Below, one piece after another: positions 31,727-40,422 of a DNA stretch of 64,000 nucleotides. Every line of letters begins with the position of its first letter. Positions within the stretch are counted from its first letter, which is position 1. The notes beneath the pieces were generated by a model. That model was not told the DNA's origin and ran no database searches. It was given only the letters and a program-made list of their open reading frames with translations. Both the position numbers and the translations under genes were made by a program. This DNA is from Natronomonas marina. GTDB taxonomy: Archaea > Halobacteriota > Halobacteria > Halobacteriales > Haloarculaceae. Where the stretch lies: NCBI RefSeq assembly GCF_024298905.1, contig NZ_CP101154.1, positions 2,046,001 to 2,110,000 on the forward strand, in the 5' to 3' direction.

Positions 31727-32012
31727 ATTCTGTTCCCAAATAATTGGTGATGGAACATTATGTTTCCGCGCCGGTGAGCGAGGGTGCCCCGTACGGCGAG
31801 GCCCGACGCGGGGACTCGCACACCGAAGGTGCGTCTCCGCTCGGCGACGGGTGGGCTGCTCCCGCTCACGCGGGCCGGGGTTCGGAACCCGCTGGGGGGA
31901 TTGGGCCGGGGGACCGGTGGAACAGCCCGGACGCCGAGCGGGGTCTCAGTTACCGAAGTGTTCGCTATTCGAGGCGGAAAAAGCATATCGGTATCGGATT
32001 CCGAACGCCGGT
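31727..32012. other. Non-coding region with several short hairpins
   Basis: No reliable gene is seen in these 286 bases. There are three perfect short stems: CACC-GAA-GGTG (31821-31831), CCCGC-TCAC-GCGGG (31861-31874) and GGGTTC-G-GAACCC (31878-31890). The region ends with the promoter of the amidohydrolase gene (AAGCATATCGG, from 31981). A structured RNA is possible. Confidence 0.45.
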
Positions 32013-33029
32013 ATGGAAGAAGTCGCGGGAACCGTTCTCGCCGGCCGGTCGTTCGAGCCGATCCGTGGCCACGTCGTCGTCGAGGACGGCCGGATTCAGG
32101 CCATAGAGGAGACGGAGACGGAGTCGACGGACATCGTGCTGCCGGCGTTCGTCAACGCCCACACGCACCTCGGGGACTCGGTCGCGAAGGAGGCTGCCGT
32201 CGGGCTGTCGCTCGATGAGGCCGTGGCACCGCCGGACAGCCTGAAACACCGCCAGCTCGCGGCTGCGGACCGGTCCGAACTCGTGGGGGCGATGCGCCGG
32301 ACGCTCCGATTCGCGCGGCGAACCGGTACGGTGTCCTGTCTGGACTTCCGCGAGTCCGGGACCGACGGGGCGAACGCGCTCCGTGAGGCGGCGCGGACCG
32401 TGGACGTCGACCCGTTCATCTTCGGGAGCGAGAGCCCGTCCGTCCTCGACGTCGCCGACGGGTACGGAGCCTCCGGTGCGAACGACGACGATTTCACCGA
32501 AGAGCGTGCTGCGTGCGAGCGCCGCGGGGTCCCCTTCGCCATCCACGCTGGTGAACCGGACGCGACCGACATCCATCCCGCACTCGATCTGGAGCCGGAC
32601 CTGCTCGTCCACATGGTACACGCCGAACGGGAACACCTCGACCGGGTCAGGTCCCAGTCGGTCCCGGTCGCGGTCTGTCCGCGTGCGAACACCGTCCTCG
32701 ACGTGGGGCGGCCCCCGGTCCGGGAACTGGTCGATCACACGACTGTCGCACTCGGCACGGACAACGTGATGCTGAATCCCCCCTCGATGTTCCGCGAGAT
32801 GGCGTACACGGCGAAGCGGTTCGACGTGACCCCACGGGAGGTGTTGCGGATGGCGACGACCGCGGGAGCCGAGATCGCCGGGCTCGACTGCGGTGTCATC
32901 GCTCCCGGCCGGCGGGCGGCACTCACCGTTCTCGACGGCGACTCGGACAATCTGGCCGACTCGGTGGATCCGGTGAGGGCGGTCGTCCGGCGAGCGACCG
33001 CGCTCGACGTCGAACGCGTCGTCGGTTAG
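32013..33029 (+). CDS. Amidohydrolase family protein (cytosine deaminase/SAH deaminase-like)
   Basis: The 338-residue protein is a metal-dependent amidohydrolase. It has the N-terminal metal motif VNAHTHLGD, FAIHAGE, VHMVHAE and the aspartate motif VALGTDNVM, followed by a C-terminal beta part (VIAPGRRAALTVLD). The set fits deaminases or hydrolases acting on rings, but the substrate is open. The ATG at 32013 is about 27 bases after a TATA-like CATATCGG, so a leaderless start is likely. It meets the Lrp-type regulator gene tail-to-tail with a four-base overlap. Confidence 0.88.
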   Translation: MEEVAGTVLAGRSFEPIRGHVVVEDGRIQAIEETETESTDIVLPAFVNAHTHLGDSVAKEAAVGLSLDEAVAPPDSLKHRQLAAADRSELVGAMRRTLRFARRTGTVSCLDFRESGTDGANALREAARTVDVDPFIFGSESPSVLDVADGYGASGANDDDFTEERAACERRGVPFAIHAGEPDATDIHPALDLEPDLLVHMVHAEREHLDRVRSQSVPVAVCPRANTVLDVGRPPVRELVDHTTVALGTDNVMLNPPSMFREMAYTAKRFDVTPREVLRMATTAGAEIAGLDCGVIAPGRRAALTVLDGDSDNLADSVDPVRAVVRRATALDVERVVG

Positions 33030-33499
33030 TTCCCGTTCCCGGAATCGAACTTGCCGAAGGGCGTCGTCTCGTGGCTCCGAACGAGGACCTCGTCCGCGAC
33101 GGTGAGCCCCATATCGAGGAGTTCCTGTGCGACGGGCGTAATATCGCTGTCCGACTCGCCGACGACGGTGACCAGGAGGTTCTGCTCGCCGGTGACCAAC
33201 TCCTGGACCGACACCACGCCGTCGATATCCAGAATATCGGGGAGGAGGTCGCCGCGTTCGGGTATCGACGCGGTACAGAAAAGCAGCATTCGGAGCGGAT
33301 ACCCCGATTTCTGATAATCGACGCTGGCGCTGTACCCCTTGATCACGCCGTCGGATTCGAGACGCTGAATCCGCTTGCGGACGGTACTGTCCGAGGTGCC
33401 GGTCCGCTCGGCGATGTCGCCGGACGACATGTTTCGAGCGTCCTCTTGGAGTGCGTACAGGATCGCCTTGTCCACGTCGTCGATTTCCTCGTCGGCCAT
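33026..33499 (-). CDS. Lrp/AsnC-type transcriptional regulator
   Basis: The 157-residue protein has the Lrp HTH at the N-terminus (DDVDKAILYALQEDARNMSS, then DIAERTGTSDSTVRKRIQRLE) and a RAM-like ligand/oligomer domain (VVSVQELVTGEQNLLVTVVGES). Such proteins sense amino acids or related small molecules. Its targets cannot be read from the sequence; the neighbouring amidohydrolase or dab genes are candidates by position. Confidence 0.9.
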   Translation of the reverse strand: MADEEIDDVDKAILYALQEDARNMSSGDIAERTGTSDSTVRKRIQRLESDGVIKGYSASVDYQKSGYPLRMLLFCTASIPERGDLLPDILDIDGVVSVQELVTGEQNLLVTVVGESDSDITPVAQELLDMGLTVADEVLVRSHETTPFGKFDSGNGN

Positions 33500-33691
33500 A
33501 CCACCGTGTCCGCGACAGAGCCACTTTACCTTTTGATGTCGGTGGGTTACCCCGCCGAGTTCCCTGCCCGTCTTCGCGGGAGTCGTGGGCGAAGGACGAC
33601 CCGCGCCCCCGGTGAGAGAGCCGCCGGCGTCGACGATTCGAGCAAAGAGGGCCGACAGTTCTCGGGGGCTCCACGTCGCAGGCGGGGCGGC

Positions 33692-34414
33692 TCAGAGCCC
33701 CGTGAACTTGTCCCGCCGGAAGAGATCGAGTTCGCTCACCATCGAGGGGGACCGCTCGGCCGCGAAGACGACCGCTTCGGCGACCTCCTCGGGTTCGGTC
33801 ACCTCCCCCTCCTCGAAACGACCTGCGAAACTCTCGCCCTCCTCGGAGCCGAACTCCGTGCGGACCTCGGAGGGGTTGACGACCGTCACGGCCACCTCCT
33901 CGCCGGCCTGCGCCGAGAGGCTCTTTGCGAACCCCCGCGTCCACCACTTCGTCGCCGCGTAGACCGGGTTGAACGAGCGGGGGTACTGCCCGGCGAAGCT
34001 ACCGATGAACACCGCCGTTCCCGCCGACTCCCGGAGGTGCGGCAGCGCCGCACGCGTCGTGAAGAACATCCCGTCGACGTTCGTCTCCATCATCTGCCGG
34101 TAGTCGGCCGTCGAGAGGTCCTCGACGGAACTACCCAGTCCCAGTCCCGCGTTGTTGACGAGAGTGTCGACCCCGCCGAAGGTCTCGACGGTGCGCTCGA
34201 CGAGCGTCTCGACGTCGCGTTCGTCTCTCACGTCGGTCGGGACCGCGATGGCGTCCGTGCCGAGGTCGTCGGCCAGCGCCGTGATGCGGTCCTCGCTGCG
34301 GGCCGCGAGCACGATTCGGGCGCCGGCATCCGACAGCGCCGACGCCGTCGCCCGCCCGATGCCGCTGCTCGCGCCGGTGACGATAGCCGCCGTTCCCTCG
34401 AGGTCTCCGGGCAT
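33692..34414 (-). CDS. Short-chain dehydrogenase/reductase
   Basis: The 240-residue SDR has TGASSGIGRATA, NNAG, and the catalytic tyrosine/lysine in YAATKWW, with VNPSEVRTEF after it. The active-site serine region is IGSFAGQYPRSFNPVY. It is a stand-alone gene with unknown substrate. The C-terminus (SELDLFRRDKFTGL) resembles SDRs that act on small alcohols or sugars, which is a weak hint only. The 190 bases between it and the Lrp gene contain nothing I can identify. Confidence 0.88.
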   Translation of the reverse strand: MPGDLEGTAAIVTGASSGIGRATASALSDAGARIVLAARSEDRITALADDLGTDAIAVPTDVRDERDVETLVERTVETFGGVDTLVNNAGLGLGSSVEDLSTADYRQMMETNVDGMFFTTRAALPHLRESAGTAVFIGSFAGQYPRSFNPVYAATKWWTRGFAKSLSAQAGEEVAVTVVNPSEVRTEFGSEEGESFAGRFEEGEVTEPEEVAEAVVFAAERSPSMVSELDLFRRDKFTGL

Positions 34415-34452
34415 ACACCGGACGTGGAGCGCCGTGGTAATAGCCGCTCGCC

Positions 34453-36774
34453 CTACCGGTCCAGCAGCGTCGCCAGCAGGTCCGTCGCCAGCCGTTTGTC
34501 GAGGGGGTCGTTGGCGTTGCCGCAGTGCGGCGACTGCACGCAGGCCGGACAGCCGTCCTCGCAGGGACAGCCCCGGAGCATCTCCAGCGTCGTCCCCGCG
34601 AGCGACGCGAACCTCTCGTAGCCGGTCCGGGCCAGCGCGACCCCGCCCGGGTAGCCGTCGTAGACGAAAATCGTCGGCGCGCCCGTCTCCGGGTGCAGCG
34701 GCGTCGACAGCCCCCCGACGTCCCGGCGGTCACACAGCACCGTCGCCGGGAACATCGAGATGAGAGCGTGTTCGGCGGCGTGGATGCCGCCCGGCAGGTC
34801 GCCACCGGCCTCCAGGGCGGCCGTCGCGTCGTCGGGGAGCGCGAAGAACAGCCCCCGCGTTTCGAGGCTCGTCTCGGGCAGGTCCAGCGCTTCGGTGCCG
34901 AGCGACTCGCCCGACGAGGCGTCGAACCGCTGGAATCCCGTGATTTGCTTCCGCATCTCGACGTCCGCGAAGGTGATTCGCACGTCCGGGCGGGTCGACA
35001 GCGCCTTCGAGTCCAGTCGCTCGGCGACCATTATCGCCTTCTCGTGGAGCACGCGGGTGAAGTAGTCCGCCCAGGTCGTCTGCAACTGCGCGACCCCCGC
35101 CCGCAGGTCGAGGTCCGTCACCTCGTAACTGCGGCCCTGGTGGTGGTAGATAGCGCCGGGGTGAGCGTCACGCAGGGCGTCGTCGAACGGGAGTTCCGCC
35201 ACGAGTTCGCCGTCCGGGCCGCGAAGCCGGACCTGCCGGTCGCCGATGTCTCGCAGGCTCACGTTCCCGTGGGGGTCGGCCCCGTCGTGGAGCCACCGAA
35301 CCCCGTCGTCGGTCTCGCGCCGCGAGAGCGCGCCCGCCTCGGTCAACTCCGCGACGACCGAGGGAAACCGGTCACCGAAGTGGCGGTCGTCGTCGGGGCA
35401 GAGCCACGACTCGTCGGCCGCCGCGCGGACGTGACCCGGCAGGAGCCGCTCGTTTTCCGGGTTCGTGACCGCCCGCTCGGGGTCGCCCTCGAAGAACGCG
35501 TCCGGGTTCCGCACGACGTACTGGTCGAGTTGGTCCTCGCCGGCGACGACGGCCACGAGCGAGGGGTCGGTCCCGCGGCCGGCGCGGCCGGCCTGCTGGC
35601 GGGCCGCCATCCGGGTGCCCGGATAGCCGTCCAGGACGACCGCGTCGAGACCGCCGATGTCGACGCCGAGTTCGAGCGCGTTCGTGCTCCAGACCCCGCG
35701 CACCTCGCCGGCCTTGAGACCCGCCTCTATCTCCCGGCGTCGCTCGTCGGTTAACGCCGCCTGGTAGGCCTCGACGGCGCCCGCCAGGTCGTGTTCGCCC
35801 CGCTCGCGGAGCCGACCCGCGCTCTCGGAGGCGTACCGTTCTGCGGTCTGCCGGGACGAGGTGAACACGAGCGTCTGGTAGCCCCGGGCGAGGAGGTCAC
35901 AGAACAGCCGCTCGGTCTCGGTGTGACTCGACCGCCGGCGGCCCCCGCCGGCGCCCTCGCCCCAGCCGTCGCCGTCGTACTCCGGCGGGTTCCACAGCAG
36001 CCAGTGGGTCGGCCCCGACTCGCTGTCGTCGCCGTCCACGAGTCGGACGCCGTCGGGGTCGCGGCCGGTGACCGTCGCAGCGTGCTCGACCGGGTTCCCG
36101 ATGGTCGCCGAACAGCAGACGAACTCGGGGTCGGCGCCGAACTCCCCACAGAGGCGGGCCAGCCGCCGGAAGACGAGGGCGACGTGGCTTCCGAAGACGC
36201 CGCGGTACTCGTGAACCTCGTCGACGACGACGGTTTCGAGGCGCTCGAAGAACCACGACCAGAGCCGTCGCGCGTGCGGCAACAGCCCGTAGTGTAGCAT
36301 GTCGGGCGTACAGCACAGCACCGTCGGCTGTCGGTCCCGTATCGCCGCCTTCTCCGACCGGGACTGTCGCCCGGTGTACTGTGCCACCTCGACGCCGCTC
36401 CCGAACCCCAGTTCGCCGGCCAGCGCCGACAGCGTCTCGGTCTGGTCGTCGACGAGCGCGACCTGCGGGGCGAGGTACAGCGCCGTCGCCCGGTCGTCGA
36501 GCGCCCGCTCGAAGGCCGGCACGGTGTAGGCGAGGCTCTTGCCGCTGGCCGTCGGCGTCGCCACCACGACGTCCTCGCCGCCCCGGACCGCCTCGATTGC
36601 CCGCGTCTGGTGGGTGTAGAGCCGGTCGATACCTCGCGCCTCCAGCGCCGACTCGAGTCGTGGGTCGAGGTCGAGTGCCTCGAAACGCGCCCCGCCGCCG
36701 CTTTCGACCTCGTGGACCCGTAACTGTCCCTCGTAGTACGGTCGGTCGCGGAGCCAGGCGACGGTCTCGTCCAC
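34453..36774 (-). CDS. DEAD/DEAH-box helicase of the Hrq1/MrfA type
   Basis: The 773-residue protein has Walker A TPTASGKSLAY, DEVH box (VVDEVHEYRG), SATIGNP, VFTSSRQTAERYA and ARQQAGRAGRGTDPSL in order. The C-terminal domain (DUF1998) ends in four cysteines (CPCEDGCPACVQSPHCG) that bind zinc. This architecture is shared by fungal Hrq1 and Bacillus MrfA, which act in repair of mitomycin and other DNA damage. A DNA-repair helicase is the likely role. It follows a possibly co-transcribed HisG-like gene by 24 bases. Confidence 0.92.
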   Translation of the reverse strand: MDETVAWLRDRPYYEGQLRVHEVESGGGARFEALDLDPRLESALEARGIDRLYTHQTRAIEAVRGGEDVVVATPTASGKSLAYTVPAFERALDDRATALYLAPQVALVDDQTETLSALAGELGFGSGVEVAQYTGRQSRSEKAAIRDRQPTVLCCTPDMLHYGLLPHARRLWSWFFERLETVVVDEVHEYRGVFGSHVALVFRRLARLCGEFGADPEFVCCSATIGNPVEHAATVTGRDPDGVRLVDGDDSESGPTHWLLWNPPEYDGDGWGEGAGGGRRRSSHTETERLFCDLLARGYQTLVFTSSRQTAERYASESAGRLRERGEHDLAGAVEAYQAALTDERRREIEAGLKAGEVRGVWSTNALELGVDIGGLDAVVLDGYPGTRMAARQQAGRAGRGTDPSLVAVVAGEDQLDQYVVRNPDAFFEGDPERAVTNPENERLLPGHVRAAADESWLCPDDDRHFGDRFPSVVAELTEAGALSRRETDDGVRWLHDGADPHGNVSLRDIGDRQVRLRGPDGELVAELPFDDALRDAHPGAIYHHQGRSYEVTDLDLRAGVAQLQTTWADYFTRVLHEKAIMVAERLDSKALSTRPDVRITFADVEMRKQITGFQRFDASSGESLGTEALDLPETSLETRGLFFALPDDATAALEAGGDLPGGIHAAEHALISMFPATVLCDRRDVGGLSTPLHPETGAPTIFVYDGYPGGVALARTGYERFASLAGTTLEMLRGCPCEDGCPACVQSPHCGNANDPLDKRLATDLLATLLDR

Positions 36775-36798
36775 GCGGTGGCTTGCCGCCGCGACGGC

Positions 36799-37713
36799 CT
36801 AACGGTTCCGCCCGTGGTCGGCGTCGACGCCGACGACGGTACCGTCCGCGGGAGCCTCCACCGGGTCGACCAGCCTCGCGGCCAGGTCCTCGGCCGGCCC
36901 GTCGGCCTCGGCGGGGTTCTCCAGCAGGACGGTCTCGCTGGGGAACAGTTCCTCGCCGACCCGGAGGCCGTGGTCGCGGGCCGTCGAGCCGGTGACCGTC
37001 AGGTACACCCCCAGCCCGACGGAGGCGATGGCAGCCTCCTCCTCGCGGTCGTCGGGGTAGCGGAACTCGACGCCGTCCATCGCGTGGGTTCCCAGCACCG
37101 CCCGCACGAGTCGCTCGTAGCGCGGCGAGATGGAGAGCGGGCCCTCGTAGTCGGCGACGAACGCCCGCGTCGGATTCTCGGCGAGGTCCGGCGTCGACAG
37201 CAGCGTGTGCTGGACGATGTCGCCGAGACCGCCAACGACCCGGACGTCCGTGTCCTTGGGGTCGATCCGGTCGTTGAGTTCCGACAGCGAGGACAGCGGC
37301 TCCGGCTCCAGGCGGACGACCTCCTCCAGCACCAGGTCCGCGCTGTCGAACCCGAGCGCGAACTCGTGTTTCCGGAGCGCGCGGAACGGCTCCTCGCGGC
37401 CGACGAGGTGGATTTCGTGGTCGCCGGCGTCGACGAGGAGGCTGTCGAAGACGACCCGGCGGGGCATCCCGGGTCGGCCGTCCCGCAGTAGCGTGAACTC
37501 CGGGGCGTGGCCGTCGGTGCTGCTGTAGTCGGCCAGCCGCTCGTAGACCGGCGACTCCGGCGTCTGTTCGCCCTTCGTGACGGCCTTCTCGTACCGGAGC
37601 GTCGAGGCCACCTCGTCGGCGACGGCCTCGACGCCGGCCACCGCCGCCACGCGTTCGAGGACGGCCTCCAGGGGCCGGCCCTTCCGCGGAACGGCGACGC
37701 GGAGCGTCGTCAT
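36799..37713 (-). CDS. HisG-like haloarchaeal protein, uncharacterised
   Basis: The 304-residue protein opens with TTLRVAVPRKGRPLEAVLERV, which resembles the N-terminus of ATP phosphoribosyltransferase (HisG). The middle (VVRLEPEPLSSLSELNDRID, then VRVVGGLGDIVQ) is compatible with the periplasmic-binding-protein-like fold of that enzyme. The rest is not HisG-like enough for me to call the reaction. A TATTTTAT-type TATA box (GGTTTTATCC, about 37736-37745) lies 24-30 bases before the ATG, supporting a leaderless start. Confidence 0.75.
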   Translation of the reverse strand: MTTLRVAVPRKGRPLEAVLERVAAVAGVEAVADEVASTLRYEKAVTKGEQTPESPVYERLADYSSTDGHAPEFTLLRDGRPGMPRRVVFDSLLVDAGDHEIHLVGREEPFRALRKHEFALGFDSADLVLEEVVRLEPEPLSSLSELNDRIDPKDTDVRVVGGLGDIVQHTLLSTPDLAENPTRAFVADYEGPLSISPRYERLVRAVLGTHAMDGVEFRYPDDREEEAAIASVGLGVYLTVTGSTARDHGLRVGEELFPSETVLLENPAEADGPAEDLAARLVDPVEAPADGTVVGVDADHGRNR

Positions 37714-37769
37714 TGTATGGGCCTGTCCCTCGATGGATAAAACCGCCGCGGTTCGAGTGTCCGGCCGGG

Positions 37770-38975
37770 CTACTCGTCGCCGTCCTCGAGTTCGATCTCC
37801 GGGTCGTCCGCCTCGTCGTCGGCCGCCTCCTCGTCGGTACCGTCGTCGTCCGTCTCGGCACCGCCTCCGGTTGCGATCCCTCCCAGTGCGGTCGCGAGTC
37901 GGTCGCGCATCTCGGCGACGTCGGCCAGTTCCGCCTCGAGTTCCTCGACGTCCTCCTCGAGAGCCTCGATCCGCTCGGAGGTCTCGGCCTCGATTTCGTC
38001 CTCGACGGCCTCGATGTCCTCCCGAACCGCCTCGAGTTCCTCGTCGACACCCTCGTCGACCGCCGCCCACAGCTCCTCGAGTTCGGATTCGATCTCCTCG
38101 AACCGCTCGGTCGTCTCCTGCAGTTCTTCGCGGAGGTCACCGATGAGCGTCTGTGCGTCGCCCTCCTCGTCGAGGAACTCCTCGAGGGCGTCCGTGTACG
38201 CCTGGAGGTCGGCCACCTCCGACTGGAGGTGCTCGATTCTGGCCTCGGTGCTGTCGTCGGCCGTCACGCCGAGCGCGTCGCGCAACTCCTCGAGGTCCTC
38301 GTCGTCGACGTCGCCGGCGCGAACCTCCTCGGCGAGGGCGGCCGCGAGCGATCCCTCGGCCACTCCAGGGGCGGCCGCGGCCGGCGCCGCGGCACTCCCC
38401 TCGGAGGCCTCCGCCTCGGCGCCGTCGTCCGTCTCGGCGTCCGATTCCTCCTCCGGTTCCGGGAGGTCGATGTCGAGGTCGGTCTCGTCTTCCTCGCCGG
38501 CGTCGTCGACGCCGACCTCGGTCACCGCGCTCTCGACGCCGTCGCCGGCCGGGGCCGGCTCCTCACCGTCCGACTCGTCGATGACGTCGCGGACGACGTC
38601 CCCGGAATCGCCGTCCAGGGGATCGACCGACTCGAGCGTCGGCTCGGTCAGGAACCGCTCGACGTCGGCGGCGTCCTTCCCCCGGAGTCCGTAGACCGTC
38701 ACGTACTCCTCGTTCGGTTCGAACTCCCGGGTGAAGACGATCGTCTCGTCCTCGACGTCCCAGAACTCCGCGCCGTACTTGGGATGAAAGCCGATGTCCT
38801 CGGTCGGGACGTCGTCGGGGACGGTGTCGACCAGTCGGACGGAGATCGCCTCGTCACGCTCCGAACGGACGGTAAAGGCGATGGCTGGGACGGGGAAGTC
38901 GTCCGGTTCGAACGATTTCTCCACCGTGACCCCCTCGTTCGATGCGACGACCTCCTCGGACTCTGCGTCGGCCAT
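37770..38975 (-). CDS. Large acidic coiled-coil protein, uncharacterised
   Basis: The 401-residue protein has three parts. Residues 1-110 form a compact beta-rich domain (VEKSFEPDDFPVPAIAFTVR, DETIVFTREFEPNEEYVTVYG). Residues 110-230 are a disordered acidic/Ala linker. Residues 240-365 are a long coiled coil with many Leu/Glu heptads, followed by an acidic tail. It has no membrane segment. The layout recalls structural or scaffold proteins, possibly chromosome- or cytoskeleton-related. A TATA box (GATTTATGA) 24-32 bases before the ATG fits a leaderless start. Confidence 0.8.
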   Translation of the reverse strand: MADAESEEVVASNEGVTVEKSFEPDDFPVPAIAFTVRSERDEAISVRLVDTVPDDVPTEDIGFHPKYGAEFWDVEDETIVFTREFEPNEEYVTVYGLRGKDAADVERFLTEPTLESVDPLDGDSGDVVRDVIDESDGEEPAPAGDGVESAVTEVGVDDAGEEDETDLDIDLPEPEEESDAETDDGAEAEASEGSAAAPAAAAPGVAEGSLAAALAEEVRAGDVDDEDLEELRDALGVTADDSTEARIEHLQSEVADLQAYTDALEEFLDEEGDAQTLIGDLREELQETTERFEEIESELEELWAAVDEGVDEELEAVREDIEAVEDEIEAETSERIEALEEDVEELEAELADVAEMRDRLATALGGIATGGGAETDDDGTDEEAADDEADDPEIELEDGDE

Positions 38976-39026
38976 ACCCTTCGGTGTTGGCTTATCTTCA
39001 TAAATCTATCCGAAGGTTTCGACCGC

Positions 39027-39854
39027 TCACAGATCCGTCGCGTCGCCTATCTCGAGGATCTCCAGATGCCGGGGGTGCTCGTAGCTCCTGACGTGGGGGC
39101 CCAGTGCAGAGGGGTCCGCCGTCAGCCCCTTCCACATGTCCCAGTGGGTTGGGACCAGCCGGTCGAGTTCCAGCTGTGCGGCGGCCTCCGCGGCGTCGTT
39201 CTCGTCGGCGTACCACGCCGTGTAGGTCGGTTCACGGGTCTCCTTGTCGAGTATCATGCCGGCCGAGCCGAACGCCACGACCCCCAGGTCGATGTCGTAG
39301 CGGTCGCCGACGTCGTCGAAGGCGTCGCTCGGTCGAGCGTCGCCGCCGTGGAAGAAGGTCCCGGCTTCGTGTTCGAAGACGTAGGCGACCGGGTGCTCGG
39401 CGTCCGGGTCGTGGGCCGCCTCGACGTGGACCTCGAAGGAGCCGACCTCGAAGGAGTCGCCCTCCGAAATCTCGGCGAGAGCGTCGTCGTCGAGGTCGTA
39501 CTCGTCGGTCCAGGGACGGGCCGCCTCGACGGACGCCGACGGGCCGTAGAAGGTCGCGTCCGTGCGCTCGAGGATGGGCGCCTGGGATGGCGCGTGGACG
39601 TGGTCGGTGTGCTCGTGGGTCGCTACCACCGCGTCGGCCGCCGCGACGTCGGCCGGGTCGAACGGGACGGGTATCATCCGGACGGTCCGGGGCGGGTCGC
39701 CGGTCCCGAGGTACGGGTCGACGAAGACGGTCGTCCCGTCGGCGGCCTTCAGGACGACGCCGTTGCAGCCGAGATACCACAGCCGGACGCCGTCGGGGTC
39801 GGCGTCGGCGACCGCGGTCGGGAGCCAGTCGCCCCAGTCGGAGTGGACGGTCAT
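39027..39854 (-). CDS. Metallo-beta-lactamase-fold hydrolase (UlaG-like)
   Basis: The 275-residue protein has the metal-binding motif THEHTDHVH, the FHGGDA segment and a late PTHWDMW, in the order of the UlaG/L-ascorbate-6-phosphate lactonase branch of the metallo-beta-lactamase fold. An alternative is a phospholipase-D-type or generic hydrolase. Substrate unknown. It is on the minus strand between the coiled-coil gene and the YlbF gene, each with its own start. Confidence 0.86.
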   Translation of the reverse strand: MTVHSDWGDWLPTAVADADPDGVRLWYLGCNGVVLKAADGTTVFVDPYLGTGDPPRTVRMIPVPFDPADVAAADAVVATHEHTDHVHAPSQAPILERTDATFYGPSASVEAARPWTDEYDLDDDALAEISEGDSFEVGSFEVHVEAAHDPDAEHPVAYVFEHEAGTFFHGGDARPSDAFDDVGDRYDIDLGVVAFGSAGMILDKETREPTYTAWYADENDAAEAAAQLELDRLVPTHWDMWKGLTADPSALGPHVRSYEHPRHLEILEIGDATDL

Positions 39855-39917
39855 GCCCGAGGGTGACGCGCCGCGGACAAAAAGGAACGCGATTTACCGG
39901 ATCGGTGCCGCCGGCCC

Positions 39918-40313
39918 TCAGTCCTCACAGCAGCCGCCCGCGGTCTGGCCGAAGTCGACGGCCAGCGGCTCGGAGACGAGTTCGTTGAGCTCCTGCAGCC
40001 GCAGTTCCAGTTCCGACTGGGCCTGCAGGAACGCCTCCATCTTCGGCTTCTCGTGGAGTTCCTGCTGGGTCTGCTGGAGTTCCCGCAGGTCGTCGTTGGT
40101 GGCGTCGCCGGCCTGCCGGGCCATCATGAACTCCTCGCGGAGGCGCTCGAAGGCCTGGATTTCCTTCTGGAGGTCCTCGTCGCTCTCGACGGTCTCCTTG
40201 GCCTCGAGGTACTCCCGGTAGACCGGGAGGTCGGTGATGGCCTCGCCGAGTTCGGCGGCGAGTTCGTCGACGTCTTCGGTGAGGTCGGTCTCGGCTTCGG
40301 TTTCGACGCTCAT
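39918..40313 (-). CDS. YlbF/YmcA family protein
   Basis: The 131-residue helical protein has the YlbF pattern (LGEAITDLPVYREYLEAKE, FERLREEFMMARQ, QAQSELELRLQELNELVSE) and ends with GGCCED, a Cys pair frequent in the haloarchaeal members. In Bacillus, YlbF, YmcA and YaaT form a complex with [4Fe-4S] clusters that regulates RNA turnover and development. The archaeal function is unknown; the C-terminal Cys pair could bind a metal. Confidence 0.85.
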   Translation of the reverse strand: MSVETEAETDLTEDVDELAAELGEAITDLPVYREYLEAKETVESDEDLQKEIQAFERLREEFMMARQAGDATNDDLRELQQTQQELHEKPKMEAFLQAQSELELRLQELNELVSEPLAVDFGQTAGGCCED

Positions 40314-40422
40314 TGTTCGCGCTTCGGGCCTCGGACGTTTAGAGGTGCCGGAAGCACGCAGGCGTGCCGTCTCCGGCCGAGAAGCGCGGGCGTTTTACGC
40401 GCCCGCCCACAATCGAACGCTA

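Noticed and set aside
31878-31890. GGGTTCGGAACCC as a tRNA T-arm
   Set aside because: No 7-base T-loop, acceptor stem or anticodon arm can be built around it; no tRNA gene is seen in the window.
31723-31986. 87-codon minus-strand frame between dabB and the amidohydrolase
   Set aside because: Pro/Arg-rich without acidic character and spanning the dabB promoter; unlikely to be coding.
37801-38560. GAG/GTC-rich repetitive DNA as a tandem repeat
   Set aside because: The repetition comes from acidic low-complexity coding sequence; no unit length is maintained.
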